A stretch of 64,000 bases of DNA from Alteromonadaceae bacterium BrNp21-10 (GTDB taxonomy: Bacteria; Pseudomonadota; Gammaproteobacteria; Enterobacterales; Alteromonadaceae). The stretch is from positions 186,001 through 250,000 of the forward strand of contig JAUHQD010000001.1 of assembly GCA_030418115.1 (NCBI GenBank). The letters are read 5' to 3'. The number at the start of each line of letters is the position of its first letter. Within the stretch, counting starts at the first letter, position 1. Both the position numbers and the translations under genes were made by a program. Of the stretch, positions 1-9,410 are shown piece by piece. The notes beneath the pieces are model-generated. The model saw only the letters and a program-made list of their open reading frames with translations, did no database searches and was not told the DNA's origin.

Positions 1-1
1 T

Positions 2-445
2 GCCGTTAATGCGTTATCGAATATGCCAGTCAAAGCGATGTTACAACAGCGAGGGTACCGCTTGGTGATTGCAGCTTTAATGCAAGAGTTATTACAAGTG
101 GCTCAAGCTAAAGGTTTTGAGCTACCCCGTTTGACAGCGCTACCGGCGCATTGGTTGCCTTTTGTGTTGCGCTTACCCAATGGTCTTTTTAGTCTATTAG
201 CCAATAAAATGTTGGCGATTGACCCGACGGTAAGAACGTCAATGTGGTGGGATGTCCATCACCAGCGGGCCACCGAAGTTAATTTTTTGAATGGTGCTGT
301 TGTCGCCCATGGTCAAAGGTTGAATATACACACGCCTTGCAATCAGCGTATTGTTGATTTGATCAAGCAGGCCGAAACAAGGAAATCTATGCAAGCTTTC
401 AGTCCTGCTGAGTTGTTGAAGGCTATAGTGGGGAAGGACTGCTAG
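2..445 (+). CDS. 2-dehydropantoate 2-reductase-like protein, C-terminal part (cut by window edge)
   Basis: The reading frame is open to the left edge (AVNALSNM precedes the first ATG at 23), so this is the tail of a longer gene. The NALSNM-MLQQRGYR stretch, the helical segment with LLQVAQAKGFELP and the late MWWDVHHQRATEVNFLNGAVVAHG match the all-helical C-terminal domain of the PanE/ApbA ketopantoate reductase family. That family reduces 2-dehydropantoate to pantoate with NADPH for coenzyme A synthesis, but many paralogues act on other 2-oxo acids. The N-terminal Rossmann domain lies outside the window, so the substrate cannot be judged. The gene converges on the diguanylate cyclase that ends at 478. 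Confidence 0.75.
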   Translation, partial: AVNALSNMPVKAMLQQRGYRLVIAALMQELLQVAQAKGFELPRLTALPAHWLPFVLRLPNGLFSLLANKMLAIDPTVRTSMWWDVHHQRATEVNFLNGAVVAHGQRLNIHTPCNQRIVDLIKQAETRKSMQAFSPAELLKAIVGKDC

Positions 446-477
446 GGGAGGCCGAACGTGGCAAATGTAAGGTGCCT

Positions 478-1380
478 TTAGTTTTCTATGACCCGCGCTT
501 TGCCAGATTTTTTAGCTAGATACATGCCTTCATCGGCACGGAACCGCAAGCTGTCGATATTGTCTTGCTCGGTTACCAGAGTGACACCGATGCTGGCAGA
601 AAGTGGACTGAGTCCGTAAGGGGTATTCTGTTTTAATTGTTCTAATATGCGCTCACCTACCTTAGAGGCTTGTTCAAGATCAGCACCAATCAACAGCATT
701 TCAAACTCTTCACCGCCGCTGCGGCAAATAATATCGCCCTTGCGTGCACAATCTGTCAGTATTTTACCGACTTCGCTCAACACGCGATCACCCATTAAAT
801 GGCCATGCTCATCGTTAAGCATTTTAAAATCATCAAGGTCCATGGATAGCATACTATTGTGTTGAGGTTGGCGTTGCATTTGCAGTAAATATTGAGTAAC
901 CATAGTTTCAAAAAAACGGCGGTTATGTACCTTGGTGAGTTTATCCAATGTCGACAATCGGTAGGTGTAGGTTACCCATATCGCAGCGCCATAAGCGACT
1001 AATATGCCGCCGATAAAATAAAGGGTATCGCCAATTCTAGGCCAGTGTACGGAATTAATAATGATCACTTCATCAATGGCGTCGGCAATAGTGCCGATTT
1101 GGGTCATCAATAATCCAACCAATAAAAATATCTTAATTTTCTTTTTTAAGGGGATCAGTGCAATAAAGCTGTACATAAATAAATGTATGCTGGCATTACC
1201 AAACTCTAGTAATAGGTCAATCTCATCGTATGCATTCATGCCAGCGCCGACGGCGTAAGCAGCATATACACATAAGCTGGTGATTAGCAGGTTGATCGCA
1301 ATAAATAGCGTGCCTCTAGCATTTAGTTTGCCACCACCCTGCTGAAACGATTCCTTTATTTGCTTGATTGAAGCGACCAT
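478..1380 (-). CDS. membrane-anchored diguanylate cyclase (GGDEF)
   Basis: The 300-residue protein should make cyclic di-GMP from two GTP. Residues 1-140 hold about five hydrophobic segments forming an unnamed membrane sensor region. The GGDEF domain starts at DKLTKVHNRR (about 145-155). The active-site loop is GGEEF at 222-226. An RxxD inhibitory site (R213-K-G-D216) stands exactly five residues before it, so product inhibition is probably kept. There is no EAL, PAS or REC domain. A purine-rich AAAAGGG stands six bases before the ATG. It is a single gene, convergent with the preceding one. The signal sensed is unknown. Confidence 0.9.
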   Translation of the reverse strand: MVASIKQIKESFQQGGGKLNARGTLFIAINLLITSLCVYAAYAVGAGMNAYDEIDLLLEFGNASIHLFMYSFIALIPLKKKIKIFLLVGLLMTQIGTIADAIDEVIIINSVHWPRIGDTLYFIGGILVAYGAAIWVTYTYRLSTLDKLTKVHNRRFFETMVTQYLLQMQRQPQHNSMLSMDLDDFKMLNDEHGHLMGDRVLSEVGKILTDCARKGDIICRSGGEEFEMLLIGADLEQASKVGERILEQLKQNTPYGLSPLSASIGVTLVTEQDNIDSLRFRADEGMYLAKKSGKARVIEN

Positions 1381-1775
1381 TTAAACCCTTTTGTTTGCGT
1401 TGGCGTGATTTGGCCATTGCTGGTTATCTTGACTCAACTTCCCGAGTTCATATGACAACCGATCCAATAGTTCTCAGTGTAATATAAAAAAATATCATTG
1501 ACGTTATAATTAACATATTAATTGTTCTAATTAATTGATTTTTATTATTTTTGTGAACATTTTTGGATGTCATGCGCATTAACCTAACAGTTAATGCCGG
1601 TGCTGATTAAGCATTATCGCTGGCTTTTAGGAGCCTTGGTAATCGGATAGTAGATTAGCGAAAACAGCGACATACTATTTAACAAATTAGTCGATTATTT
1701 TATGGCTTTACTACTGCAATGCTAAGCGCATTAGCTTTAAGCTATAACAAATTTTAGGAACGTCGGAATCGTATT
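1381..1775. other. intergenic region between divergent genes, no gene seen
   Basis: This 395-base AT-rich stretch separates the diguanylate cyclase (leftward) from the XdhC-like gene (rightward) and must carry both promoters. No open frame of note, RNA gene or strong inverted repeat was recognised. Confidence 0.5.
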
Positions 1776-2825
1776 ATGGCCAACCATTTATGCCGCTTAC
1801 TTGAACAATGGCAACCGCAAAAGAATGAGTTTGATTGGGTGCTCGCCACCATCATCAAAACCGATGGTTCCTCGTACCGTAAGGCCGGTGCAATGATGCT
1901 CATCAACAGTATGGGGCAATACTTTGGTTTATTAAGTGGCGGTTGTCTTGAGTCGGACATTATGCGTCAGGCCCAGCAATGCTGGCAGACAGGGTGTAAT
2001 CGCATTATCGAATACGATATGCGTGAAGAAGAAGACTTAGCATGGCAACTGGGCTTGGGCTGTGGCGGTATGGTTCGCATTTTATTGCAGCCGGTAATTG
2101 CTGCAAATGACTATTTGCAGCTAGATCAACTGCATCATTGTTTATCGAATAATCAGGCAGTGGGCTATCGCCAGCAAATTGACCAACAGGCACCGCAAAA
2201 CACTTTAGTGGAATTGAACAGCGCGTTAGCCGGTGATTATGTGGCAGGTGCTTGTGATATTAGCCATGTTAATGGCGTGGCACACATGCAACATAATTTA
2301 ACCCCACCAATACATTTGGCGGTATTTGGTGCCGGTGTGGATGCGCGGCCTGTGGTGGCTATTGCTGGCAGTTTAGGTTGGCAAATTACCCTAATTGATC
2401 CGCGTGCCGCTAACGGTCGCCAACAGTATTTCCCCGCGGCTGACGAGATAGTTAAAATCATGCCTACTGATAACCAGCAGGCACCTTGGCTGCAACACAT
2501 AGATGCAGCACTTATCCTCACTCATAACATTGATCTCGACGCGGCAGCGTTGTTACTGGTACAGCAAAGTAGTGCTAAATATGTCGGTTTACTCGGGCCA
2601 ATTCACCGTACTGATAGAGTGCTGGCGCAGGCTAAATTGACTCGTGTGCAATTGACTAAACCCTTAGCCAATCCGGTGGGCTTACGTTTGGGTGGTGAAT
2701 TACCAGAATCCATTGCGTTATCGATGGTTAGTGAAGTGCATGCTTATTTACATCAGGCGGATGCTCAATCCATTAGTCAGCAATTGTTTAGTGCTAATGA
2801 AACATCGCTATTGAAAGCGTTGTAG
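1776..2825 (+). CDS. XdhC/CoxI-family molybdenum-enzyme maturation protein
   Basis: XdhC/CoxI proteins bind molybdenum cofactor, help sulfurate it and insert it into xanthine-dehydrogenase-type hydroxylases. The 349-residue protein shows the family's N-terminal part (ATIIKTDGSSYRKAGAMMLI, then LLSGGCLESDI, about residues 23-60, and LGCGG near 90). Its C-terminal Rossmann-like domain begins around HLAVFGAGVDARPVV. The next gene starts directly at the stop codon, so the two are surely cotranscribed. No xanthine dehydrogenase or aldehyde oxidoreductase subunit gene lies in the window, so the client enzyme must be elsewhere. Confidence 0.88.
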   Translation: MANHLCRLLEQWQPQKNEFDWVLATIIKTDGSSYRKAGAMMLINSMGQYFGLLSGGCLESDIMRQAQQCWQTGCNRIIEYDMREEEDLAWQLGLGCGGMVRILLQPVIAANDYLQLDQLHHCLSNNQAVGYRQQIDQQAPQNTLVELNSALAGDYVAGACDISHVNGVAHMQHNLTPPIHLAVFGAGVDARPVVAIAGSLGWQITLIDPRAANGRQQYFPAADEIVKIMPTDNQQAPWLQHIDAALILTHNIDLDAAALLLVQQSSAKYVGLLGPIHRTDRVLAQAKLTRVQLTKPLANPVGLRLGGELPESIALSMVSEVHAYLHQADAQSISQQLFSANETSLLKAL

Positions 2826-3425
2826 GTGACAAATAAAGTGGACGTTAATCTTGCTGCAGTGATTTTAGCTGCCGGTGAAAGTCGTCGTTTTGATGGCATT
2901 AAGCAATTGGCCGATATTGGCGGTATATCCTTAATCAATCGAGTGATTGCTCAATATCAACAAGCCAACATTAGTGATGTCTGGGTCGTATTGGGGGCTA
3001 GTGCTGATGTAATTGCCGTGCAACTGCCCGACGATGTGCGAATAATAAAAACGGCGCAATGGCAGCAAGGTATGGGCGCAAGCCTTGCCTATGCAATAAC
3101 CACTTTAGCTAAGGCAAATTATACTCATGTGTTTATTGGCCTAGGTGATCTGGTGGCACTTAACAGTGACGACATCAATGCTTATATAAAACGTAGTGAG
3201 CAGTATCCGCAGCATATTATTGCTACCGAATACTCCCATGGGGCGGGTGTACCAGCGATATTTCCCCAAGCGGATTTCGCAGATTTGATGGCGTTGCAGG
3301 GGGATAAGGGCGCCAAATCGCTGCTGCAACAAAATAGCCACAGGGTTAAATTACTAGAATGTGATAATGCGCGGGTGGATATTGATACCCAACAGCAGTG
3401 GCAACATTGGTTGCAACAGAGTTAA
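2826..3425 (+). CDS. MobA/MocA-like molybdenum cofactor nucleotidyltransferase
   Basis: This is a nucleotidyltransferase of the MobA-like/MocA group, which transfers CMP or GMP to molybdopterin. The nucleotide-binding signature is AAVILAAGESRRFDGIKQL near residues 10-28; the usual RFG/RMG glycine is an aspartate followed by glycine here. HVFIGLGDLVAL near 105 fits the metal-binding acidic site, where GD(M/Q)P is more usual. Translation appears to start at GTG immediately after the TAG of the XdhC-like gene, which implies coupling. Pairing with XdhC suggests the MocA role (cytosine dinucleotide form for hydroxylases) rather than MobA; this is inferred from context. Confidence 0.85.
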   Translation: MTNKVDVNLAAVILAAGESRRFDGIKQLADIGGISLINRVIAQYQQANISDVWVVLGASADVIAVQLPDDVRIIKTAQWQQGMGASLAYAITTLAKANYTHVFIGLGDLVALNSDDINAYIKRSEQYPQHIIATEYSHGAGVPAIFPQADFADLMALQGDKGAKSLLQQNSHRVKLLECDNARVDIDTQQQWQHWLQQS

Positions 3426-3490
3426 CAAAATTTCAACGCTTTAAATTGCTGGGCGCTTTTTATTTGGTTTTTTATCCCCATTTGTAAGTT

Positions 3491-4153
3491 ATGGATAAAC
3501 AATTCAAAAATAGTCTTTTTATCAGTTGCGGTTTTGCCTGCGTTTTATGGTGGGTGAAGTTAACTGAAATTTTCTTCGGTTGGTCGTTCGCCGATTTTGG
3601 CGTGACCCCCCATCAGCCATTAGGGCTGATCGGTATTCTTACTGCACCATTAATTCATGGCTCGTTAAATCATATTTTTAGTAATACCTTACCCACCATA
3701 TTGTTAGGCACCTTGCTCATTTATGGTTATCCCCAATCATGGAAGAGAGTATTGACGATAATTTGGTTAGGCTCGGGGATCGGCGTATGGCTTTATGCCC
3801 GTGACGCCACACACATTGGTGCTAGTGGTTTAAGCCATGGAGTATTTTTCTTTTTATTTATTGCCAGTATCTTTCGTCGCGATAAACGTTCAGTAGCCAT
3901 TATGATGATTGGCTTTTTTATGTATGGCGGCATGACCATGAGTATTTTCCCACGATCTGAGACCATCTCCTTTGAGTATCATCTTTATGGCGCATTGTTC
4001 GGCAGTTTATGCGCATTAATGTATTGGCGTGTGGATCAAAAGCCAGTAGAAAAACGTTATCAATGGGAAGGGCAGCCAGAACTCGATGACCCGATTATTG
4101 GTGATGAATGGCAACAAGTTGATGGAACAGACAACCCAGATCAACTACATTAG
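3491..4153 (+). CDS. rhomboid-family intramembrane serine protease
   Basis: The 220-residue integral membrane protein has about six hydrophobic segments. The catalytic serine is in HIGASGLSHG (family GxSG, near residue 113) and the partner histidine in the later helix in FEYHLYGALFG (near 162). HGSLNHIFSNTLP in the second segment is the usual rhomboid HxxxxHxxxN pattern. The C-terminal tail after about 180 is acidic and presumably cytoplasmic. Substrates are unknown. It lies 65 bases after the MocA-like gene on the same strand, with no clear terminator between. Confidence 0.9.
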   Translation: MDKQFKNSLFISCGFACVLWWVKLTEIFFGWSFADFGVTPHQPLGLIGILTAPLIHGSLNHIFSNTLPTILLGTLLIYGYPQSWKRVLTIIWLGSGIGVWLYARDATHIGASGLSHGVFFFLFIASIFRRDKRSVAIMMIGFFMYGGMTMSIFPRSETISFEYHLYGALFGSLCALMYWRVDQKPVEKRYQWEGQPELDDPIIGDEWQQVDGTDNPDQLH

Positions 4154-4255
4154 TTGAGTAATTTGCTTGTCACGGGTTGCTGTAATTACATTTGCGTTTT
4201 ACTGGTTTCGTCCATTATGCTGCAAGTATCTTAATGGAATAAAGACGAAAACCAC

Positions 4256-5131
4256 ATGACAGCATCACGGACACTGTTAATTATATTGGTAATTCTATTT
4301 CAACTTTTGGCACCTATAGTTCAAGCTCAGGAAGAGGTGAAACTTACGTTGCAAACTGACGTTTATGCAGATTACCAATGTTTGCTTAATAACCGCGCCA
4401 TCATGGATATTCGCGATTATAAAAGTGCGTGTTCCCGTCGTGATGTAGTTGAGGTTGTGTTGATCCAACAAGCCTTACTATTGGGGGGCTTTCTACCTCC
4501 AATTAAGTTTATTCCCGGTGAATATGGTTTACGTTACAAGGGCTTATTAAGTGCAGGGAAGGTACTGTTTAGTGCTGATACTTTTTGGTTATCGGAAACT
4601 AAACAAGATAAGGATATCTATGTTAGTGATGTCATGATTCGCCGCGGTGAATATACCGCGGGCGTATATACCGCATCAGATAATCAAAAGGTATTAGCGG
4701 TTCGTTCATTAGACGAATTACAGCAGTTAACAGGAATTTCCAGTAGAAATTGGCTTGTTGATTGGCGTGTATTAGAGCGCATGCAATTAAAACAGCTTAT
4801 TCATGAACCAGTATGGTCGGCACAGGTACAAATGATTAAACATCAGTTTGCCGATTTTATGTTGGCCCCCTTTCTGGACAGGCCTGATTTAAGTTACCAC
4901 CTCAAAGAGTTTACTTTGGTGCCAGTGCCAGGTATTGCTGTTGAATTAGACGATAGTCGTCATTTTGTGGTTTCTAAAAAGCATCCACTTGGTAAACAAG
5001 CGATTACTGCTCTAAACAAAGGTATTACTATTCTGCGTAGTCAGGGGTTAATTCATAAAGCGTATAGCGACTCCGGGCTGTTCTATCCCATTGAGCAGAA
5101 GTGGACGATCCTCAACCCTTCATACCATTAA
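4256..5131 (+). CDS. periplasmic solute-binding-like protein (SBP family 3 type fold)
   Basis: The 291-residue protein opens with a clear signal peptide (hydrophobic LLIILVILFQLLAP, cleavage after VQA or AQA near residue 24). The rest resembles short stand-alone proteins related to ABC-transporter family 3 binding proteins, such as the gene at 57963 and the pseudogene at 25888. In these, a low-similarity binding-protein core ends with an HFVVSKKHPLGKQAITALNKGI stretch typical of the last helices. No permease or ATPase gene is near, so a sensing or orphan role is likely. The ligand is unknown. It converges on the chemoreceptor gene 20 bases away. Confidence 0.6.
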   Translation: MTASRTLLIILVILFQLLAPIVQAQEEVKLTLQTDVYADYQCLLNNRAIMDIRDYKSACSRRDVVEVVLIQQALLLGGFLPPIKFIPGEYGLRYKGLLSAGKVLFSADTFWLSETKQDKDIYVSDVMIRRGEYTAGVYTASDNQKVLAVRSLDELQQLTGISSRNWLVDWRVLERMQLKQLIHEPVWSAQVQMIKHQFADFMLAPFLDRPDLSYHLKEFTLVPVPGIAVELDDSRHFVVSKKHPLGKQAITALNKGITILRSQGLIHKAYSDSGLFYPIEQKWTILNPSYH

Positions 5132-5151
5132 ACGAGTAATGAATATTGTTT

Positions 5152-6741
5152 TTAAAAGCGGTACTGTGCGACTAATAGACGCAGTTTGTTAGCCATTTCT
5201 GATAAATCTTCTGATGCGGTTTGAGTTGCTAAACTTCCTTGTTTGACTTCATTACCTAGCAACTCGAAACGACCCACAACATCTTGTACTTGTGCAATTT
5301 CACTGCCGGCAGTGTTGTTGAACTGAGCGACTTCACGGGCTTTGCCACTAATATCGGTAATGGTTAACTGAATAGATGACAAACTTTCTACGGTATTTTG
5401 GGCAAGTGTTACTGATTCTTGTGCCTTTAATTGGTTGCTGTCCATAATATTCACTGATTCTGTGATCAAATTTACAATGGCATCTAGCATAGAGTTAATT
5501 TCAACTGTTGATTGGTGTGTGCGTGTGGCTAGGGTTCTGACTTCATCTGCGACCACAGCAAAGCCTCTGCCACTTTCTCCCGCTCGTGCGGCCTCAATAG
5601 CGGCATTTAACGCCAGTAAGTTGGTTTGGTCGGCAATGGCAGCAATAGTACCTACAACCCCTGCGATTTGGTTACCAGCAGTTTTAAGTGATACCAATTT
5701 TTCCGCGGTGGTTTCAATGTGACCAGCAAGTTCGCTAATACTATCAGCGGTTTGCTCAACTTGTTTGGCGCCTGCTAGAATTTCAGTAGCGCCTTGTTCG
5801 GCCACATCAGCGGCAATATTGGCGTGCTGAGCGCCACTTTCTATCTGTTCTTGTAAGGTTGATATTACTTCAATGAGGTGTTGAATATCCGTATTGAGTT
5901 TTAATACGGTATGGTCTGAGTCATTTGCAGTTTGACCTAAGGAGTCAACACTATCACCGATACTGGTAATCGCCTCGGAAACGTCAGTCATGCCTGTTCT
6001 GAATACGCCAAGCAGCATACTCAAGCTATTTGCGGTTTGACCAATTTCATCATTAGAATGAAAGTCCAGGGTGGTTGTAAGATCTCTCGTTTCCGAAATA
6101 AGTTGGATTTCTTCCGCTAGCATTGAAATTGGTAAGGCAATCAATCGTCGAGAAAATAAGTAGGCCAGAATGGCGACAACAACAACGCTGATAATCAAAA
6201 CTAATAGTAAATTGACTGCCATGGACATGGTGTCGATAATCTCGTTTGAGTTAGCAGATGCAGCATCAGCTAAAGATTGACTCAATGTGTGTAATTGCTC
6301 TGCTATATGTTGTGAAGACATTGATAGGGCAGTCAGTTGATTTCTGGCAGCATCCCAGTCAACGCCATCTTCATTAGTCATTTGGGCTCGTATACCATCA
6401 ATATCGCTATAGAATGTGTCGACGTCGACTTCTTTAGAACCAGTATGTTTCGATGTTTTTTCAATTTCAGCTTTTAATAGCGTTTGTTGCTGATCAAATT
6501 CCTCAATGGTCATGGTATAGCCGTAAAACGAATAGGCATTTAGTTCCAGTTGTTTAAGGGAATTGGATAACGTTTGAATATGACTAAGTTGCGGAATGGT
6601 GTCTTGTACAAAGGTGGATACATTCTGTTGGGCTGTAGTATTTGTTGCTAAAAGTGGTACAGCAATGCATATAGTAATCACTAATATCGCGCCGTAGCCC
6701 AAGATTATTTTGTGACTGATGGAATGTAACCAGTTTTTCAT
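5152..6741 (-). CDS. methyl-accepting chemotaxis protein
   Basis: This is a chemoreceptor of 529 residues. It has an N-terminal membrane helix (about 10-30), a periplasmic helical sensor of roughly 140 residues (four-helix-bundle type), a second membrane helix (about 172-193, [19 protein letters not shown]) and a HAMP domain to about 245. The long cytoplasmic coiled coil carries the signalling hairpin [22 protein letters not shown]...[15 protein letters not shown]. It would pass ligand signals to CheA/CheW and so to the flagellar motor. There is no C-terminal CheR-docking pentapeptide. It is next to a solute-binding-like gene on the opposite strand; a functional link is possible but unproven. 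Confidence 0.95.
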   Translation of the reverse strand: MKNWLHSISHKIILGYGAILVITICIAVPLLATNTTAQQNVSTFVQDTIPQLSHIQTLSNSLKQLELNAYSFYGYTMTIEEFDQQQTLLKAEIEKTSKHTGSKEVDVDTFYSDIDGIRAQMTNEDGVDWDAARNQLTALSMSSQHIAEQLHTLSQSLADAASANSNEIIDTMSMAVNLLLVLIISVVVVAILAYLFSRRLIALPISMLAEEIQLISETRDLTTTLDFHSNDEIGQTANSLSMLLGVFRTGMTDVSEAITSIGDSVDSLGQTANDSDHTVLKLNTDIQHLIEVISTLQEQIESGAQHANIAADVAEQGATEILAGAKQVEQTADSISELAGHIETTAEKLVSLKTAGNQIAGVVGTIAAIADQTNLLALNAAIEAARAGESGRGFAVVADEVRTLATRTHQSTVEINSMLDAIVNLITESVNIMDSNQLKAQESVTLAQNTVESLSSIQLTITDISGKAREVAQFNNTAGSEIAQVQDVVGRFELLGNEVKQGSLATQTASEDLSEMANKLRLLVAQYRF

Positions 6742-6822
6742 TCCTAGATCCTTTTACTCAAATTGTTTTGCAAGTGCATTAAGACAGAGATTGCGATAAT
6801 TTAATTGCAACTCTTTAGTAGT

Positions 6823-7347
6823 TTAGCTTTGATCACCGTTATTTGGTTCGGTTTTGTATACCTGAAAGCCTCTGGCTTGGTAATTGGCTAGTGCACTGGG
6901 GTGATCAAGCGAACAGGTATGCACCCATACACGTTGAGTATCTTGCCATTGCCAAGCACTGTTAATGGCATGGGTAAGTAAATAACCACCTAGGCCCTTG
7001 CCGATAAAGGTTTTTCCTAGACCAAAGTACATGATTTCTACATTGCCATTGGCCTGTTGTTGTAACTCATAATAGCCGGCGGGCGAGCCTTGGTAGTAGC
7101 CTATAAAAATCCGCAATTGGTCACTTTCGGCGTAGTTCTGCCATTGTTCATCTGACCAGCTTAGCTTGTCGTGCCATTGCCAATGTTCACCCACAAACTG
7201 ATACATAAATTTGTTGTAATGGAACTGCTTTAGCATACATTCCATCACTTTAAAGTCGATTACTGGCAGCTTAGGCTTGAGTTCGTTAGGGCTATTCATC
7301 TCAAGGTAATACGTGGTAATGGCAGTTGAGTTCATCGGCTTAAACAT
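6823..7347 (-). CDS. GNAT-family N-acetyltransferase
   Basis: The frame can be opened by a TTG at 7353, but ATG at 7347 or 7335 is more likely. The protein is about 170 residues, with a GNAT core in its second half: a central strand (VEIMYFGLGKTFIGKGLGGYLL, Q/RxxGxG/A-like acetyl-CoA loop GKGLGG) then a helix and TQRVWVHTCSLDHPSALANYQARGFQVYKTE, the classic end of the fold. It transfers acetyl from acetyl-CoA to an unknown amine. It is the last gene of a leftward MATE-MOSC-GNAT run. Confidence 0.85.
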   Translation of the reverse strand: MFKPMNSTAITTYYLEMNSPNELKPKLPVIDFKVMECMLKQFHYNKFMYQFVGEHWQWHDKLSWSDEQWQNYAESDQLRIFIGYYQGSPAGYYELQQQANGNVEIMYFGLGKTFIGKGLGGYLLTHAINSAWQWQDTQRVWVHTCSLDHPSALANYQARGFQVYKTEPNNGDQS

Positions 7348-7378
7348 TTCCAACAGCAGTTAACATAGGCATTATTAA

Positions 7379-7831
7379 TTATTTGTCGCTGGCGGTAACA
7401 ATATAAATATGGTCGCCGATATTAATCACACCCGAAGCCAATACTTTACAACATACGCCACCACGCCAATCGGGCGACAAGGCTTGTTGCAACCCCATGT
7501 GCTGTTCATCCATTCTTGGACAAGGGTCGGTTTCTTTACAGATCAATAATCGTACTTCGCCAATATGGATCTCTTTACCCACATCATCAGCGCTAAATTG
7601 ATAACCGCTGATCAGCAAGTTAGCCCGGCGAATGGTCCAAGGCAAAGTCGTTTGCAGACTATCGCAGGCCTGCTGCCAAGCCTCTGCACTTAATACCGAT
7701 ACTTGCCTTTTAGTAGGTTTGCCACGGAAGTCATCATCAACGCCTGCCGCTAAAGTAATATTAGCTTGAGCCAATGTTTGCATTGGCGCGCGGCGTTTAG
7801 CGCGTTTGGCAATATTTAAAAGGGTAATCAT
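7379..7831 (-). CDS. MOSC domain protein
   Basis: The 150-residue stand-alone MOSC domain is related to the C-terminal part of molybdenum cofactor sulfurases. The conserved cysteine region is KETDPCPRMDEQHMGLQQALSPDWRGGVCCKVL (about residues 97-130), preceded by the family's strand pattern RQVSVLSAEAW and DVGKEIHIGEVRLLI. MOSC proteins handle sulfur on Moco or in detoxifying N-hydroxylated compounds. Its start overlaps the stop of the MATE gene by four bases (ATGA), so it is translationally coupled. The XdhC/MocA pair 5 kb upstream is a possible thematic partner, but not in the same operon. Confidence 0.88.
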   Translation of the reverse strand: MITLLNIAKRAKRRAPMQTLAQANITLAAGVDDDFRGKPTKRQVSVLSAEAWQQACDSLQTTLPWTIRRANLLISGYQFSADDVGKEIHIGEVRLLICKETDPCPRMDEQHMGLQQALSPDWRGGVCCKVLASGVINIGDHIYIVTASDK

Positions 7832-9204
7832 GAAAGCGCCTGCTGATCGTTTTTATATAATTCTGGATGGAGGTGTCGTTGAATATAAATGAGCCGCCAG
7901 CCGAGTAATATGGCCGCCGAGGTCAAGCCAACAATAAAACCAATCCAAAAACCCTTGGCCGCCATTTTGGGGACTAACCAGTCGGTTAAACCCAGTACAC
8001 AACCGGTGGTTAAGCCGATTACCCAATAGGAAAAGAAGGTAATATAAAACATCGCTTTGGTGTCTTTATAGCCCCTTAGCGCACAACCGGAAATGACTTG
8101 CAGGGCATCGGATAGCTGGAACATCGCCGCCAATAACATTAAATCAGCGGCCATATTAATGACTACTGCATCGGTGCTGTACAGATTCGCGATGGGATAG
8201 CGCAGCACGAATGAGAAGGTAGCAGTAAAAGCGGCCGTGCAGGTACCAAACACCAATGCACTTTTGACAGCGGTTTTAGCTTGTTGCGGCTGTTGCTGAC
8301 CAAGTAAATGACCAATGCGAATAGTTGAAGCCATGCCAATACTCAATGGCACCATAAACATTAATGAAGACACATTTAACGCCACCTGATGGGCAGCGAC
8401 AATCACCGCACCAAAAGGGGAGAGTAATATCGCCACTAAGGCAAATAATGACACTTCAAACAAAATGGCCATGGCGATAGGCACACCTAAGTGCAGAATT
8501 TCCCAAATACCTTGCCAGTTAGGGGCAAACCATTGTCGATATAAATGATACTTTTGTAATACGCTAGACTTAAGGGTAAATAGCCAAGTGGCTAGCATCA
8601 TCGCGGTAAATACCAGTGAGGTGGCAATACCGCAACCAGCGCCACCAAAAGCGGGAACCCCTAACTTGCCGTAGATGAAAATGTAATTCGCCGGAATATT
8701 CACCGCCAACCCCACGCCCATAATAATCATACTGGGTCGAGTCAGGGATAACCCCTCACAGGTATTGCGCAGTACTTGATAGATCGCAAACGCGGGTGCG
8801 CCCACCAGCATAAATTGCACATAACGGAAGGTAATACGGTTTAGTTCAGCTTCCATGGGAATAAGCCCAATTAATTTGGGCACTATCCAATAACAACCGG
8901 CCAATGGCAGAGAAATCATTAAGGATAACCACAGGGTTTGTTGCATTTTATTGGGAATTTCCGCCAGATTGTTGCCGCCATTAAGACGGGAAATAATCGG
9001 CGGTAGCGCTAGGATCACCCCTTGAATAAAAAACAAGATGGGCATGACGATGCTGGTAGCAATTGCCACAGCAGCCATATCGGTTGCGGATACCCGCCCG
9101 GCCATGATGGTATCTGATACCCCCATGAGGATTTGTGTGACTTGGGCAATGAGCAGTGGCCAGGTTAACTTAGCCAGTTGTGAAAATTCGACTTTAAACG
9201 ACAT
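7828..9204 (-). CDS. MATE-family multidrug/cation antiporter (NorM type)
   Basis: The 458-residue protein has twelve predicted membrane helices. The N-terminal half holds LTWPLLIAQVTQILMGVSDTIMAG and the second half repeats the pattern (LGVPIAMAILFEVSLFALVAILLSPFGA). A conserved VAAHQVALNVSSLMFMVPLSIGMASTIRIGHLLGQ stretch identifies the NorM branch. It should export cationic drugs or metabolites in exchange for Na+ or H+. It starts the three-gene leftward operon MATE-MOSC-GNAT. Confidence 0.93.
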   Translation of the reverse strand: MSFKVEFSQLAKLTWPLLIAQVTQILMGVSDTIMAGRVSATDMAAVAIATSIVMPILFFIQGVILALPPIISRLNGGNNLAEIPNKMQQTLWLSLMISLPLAGCYWIVPKLIGLIPMEAELNRITFRYVQFMLVGAPAFAIYQVLRNTCEGLSLTRPSMIIMGVGLAVNIPANYIFIYGKLGVPAFGGAGCGIATSLVFTAMMLATWLFTLKSSVLQKYHLYRQWFAPNWQGIWEILHLGVPIAMAILFEVSLFALVAILLSPFGAVIVAAHQVALNVSSLMFMVPLSIGMASTIRIGHLLGQQQPQQAKTAVKSALVFGTCTAAFTATFSFVLRYPIANLYSTDAVVINMAADLMLLAAMFQLSDALQVISGCALRGYKDTKAMFYITFFSYWVIGLTTGCVLGLTDWLVPKMAAKGFWIGFIVGLTSAAILLGWRLIYIQRHLHPELYKNDQQALS

Positions 9205-9410
9205 TATTTATACAAAGGTAAGTAAGTAGGAAACAGGCTATAGCATACAGTAAATAATGATTTATTCAGCTGTCTAAGTAAGCTTAATCTGCAGTGAAAG
9301 TACAATGTGTAAAGTGCTAATGACAAAGAGTAGCAACAAGCCCGATGCTTTGGAAAAGTCTGGCAAGAACGTAAAGCTATGACCATGTGCCCCTTATATC
9401 TTGCAATGGG

